Shown here: positions 63,489-64,000 of the stretch, piece after piece
Numbering within the stretch: the stretch's first letter is position 1
Layout of the letters: every line of letters begins with the position of its first letter
Source of the DNA: PRS1 sp965250265
Lineage (GTDB): Bacteria > Bacteroidota > Bacteroidia > Flavobacteriales > Flavobacteriaceae
Assembly (NCBI GenBank): GCA_965250265.1
Contig: CBDFNO010000015.1
Location: 620,001 to 684,000 of the forward strand
Reading direction: 5' to 3'
DNA length: 64,000 nt
Translations under genes and position numbers: made by a program
The notes under the pieces: generated by a model
Seen by the model: only the letters and a program-made list of their open reading frames with translations
Database searches by the model: none
What the model was told of the DNA's origin: nothing

Positions 63489-64000
63489 TTATGTTTAAGA
63501 TTTAATACCTCAAAAATGTTTCGCAAATCCTTTTTGTATGGTAAATGATCTGCTCTTCCTTTTTTAAAAATATCATTACTATTGCCTTGTCCTTTGCGAA
63601 GTGCTTTTTGTTCTTTATAAGGTAATCGATTTATTTCCATACAATTCGTAGAGCAGCAATTTTCCATAGCTACTTTGCAATCATCACATTGAATAAATAG
63701 TAAATGACAGGCTTCGTTTGCACAATTCGTATGAATATCGAAAGGGTTTCCACATTGATGGCAATTAGCAATAACATCTTTACTAATACGTTCTGCTCTA
63801 CGGTCATCAAACACAAAATTTTGTCCTAAAAACTTGTTTTCTAAATCGTGTTCACTTACTTGCCTGGTATATTCAATAATGCCCCCTTCTAGTTGATATA
63901 CATTTTTAAACCCTTTATGTTTAAAATAAGCACTTGCCTTCTCACACCGAATCCCTCCTGTGCAATACATAACCAGATTTTTATCTTCTTTATGGTCCTT
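63485..64000 (-). CDS. trhO: tRNA uridine 5-hydroxylation protein TrhO, 3' part
   Basis: The gene runs off the right edge: the frame is open to position 64000. The visible C-terminal half has the rhodanese active-site region NLVMYCTGGIRCEKASAYF, QLEGGIIEYTRQVSEHD and FLGQNFVFDDRRAERI. A zinc-like Cys pattern follows (CHQCGNPFDIHTNC, CDDCKVAMENCC). TrhO (YceA) hydroxylates uridine 34 of several tRNAs. The start is not in the window. Confidence 0.92.
   Translation of the reverse strand, partial: KDHKEDKNLVMYCTGGIRCEKASAYFKHKGFKNVYQLEGGIIEYTRQVSEHDLENKFLGQNFVFDDRRAERISKDVIANCHQCGNPFDIHTNCANEACHLLFIQCDDCKVAMENCCSTNCMEINRLPYKEQKALRKGQGNSNDIFKKGRADHLPYKKDLRNIFEVLNLKHK

Noticed and set aside
1..64000. 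CRISPR array, rRNA operon or plasmid origin of known type
   Set aside because: No regularly spaced direct repeats, rRNA sequence or known origin pattern was seen on reading through the window.

Overview
The window is a stretch of a low-GC Bacteroidetes chromosome, almost certainly from a marine-type member of the Flavobacteriaceae. The evidence is the AT-rich sequence, promoters with a TAnnTTTG minus-7 box, a gliding-motility lipoprotein (GldH), SusC-like plug domains, a fused hemC-hemD gene, DUF5916 and BNR-repeat exported proteins, and RicT/PSP1 and TrhO homologues typical of that family. No tool was run. Family calls rest on motifs read by eye.

Positions 1 to about 12,350 are an accessory island that stops at the 3' end of a tRNA-Asn gene (12390-12463, minus strand). 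From left to right it holds: a ParE-type toxin with the tail of its antitoxin; two large imperfect palindromes (612-678, 983-1064) that look like recombination-site hairpins; two 5'-truncated Rhs tips, each with its own C-terminus and a downstream partner gene, separated by a transposase remnant; a gene-poor stretch with several hairpins and a 51-residue ORF; a DUF2188 gene; a small element with a probable HUH replication protein, a beta-flower-like protein and a membrane protein; a membrane-anchored beta-helix protein that has lost its 5' end beside that element; and a two-gene unit. That unit pairs a GHKL ATPase joined to a PD-(D/E)XK nuclease region (split by an apparent one-base frameshift) with a four-helix membrane protein. 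It is the best candidate here for an undescribed, probably defensive, system.

From the tRNA onward the window looks like core chromosome. Positions 12.5-24.0 kb carry rseP, a SCO protein, and two ferrous-iron uptake loci. One is a conventional feoA-feoB-Cys-rich unit on the plus strand. The other, on the minus strand, is a five-gene operon: DtxR-type regulator, membrane-anchored DtxR-FeoA fusion, FeoB G protein, separate FeoB permease, and an outer-membrane-type protein. A frameshifted POT transporter and a DjlA-like co-chaperone follow. Positions 24.2-34.4 kb carry a bacilliredoxin, HD hydrolase, GNAT enzyme, two paralogous large exported proteins with TonB-plug and TPR domains but no barrel, a radical SAM protein, an enoyl-CoA hydratase and an NtrY-like kinase.

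Positions 34.4-50.4 kb are dominated by heme synthesis: hemJ; an AraC-type regulator and hemH diverging from hemA; then hemA, hemCD, hemE, a PsiE-like gene, hemF, a bestrophin-like gene and hemB on one strand. A four-helix LytTR regulator interrupted by an in-frame TGA lies upstream. Positions 50.4-64 kb carry serine hydrolases, a CorC-type protein, a methylguanine methyltransferase, a PolB-like exonuclease, a Gfo/Idh/MocA oxidoreductase, both subunits of 3-oxoacid CoA-transferase, a class A penicillin-binding protein, gldH, ricT, a radical SAM protein and the 3' part of trhO. Three genes or gene pairs (GHKL/nuclease, POT, LytTR) have apparent disabling lesions. Two of these lie in T homopolymers, so sequencing error must be excluded.
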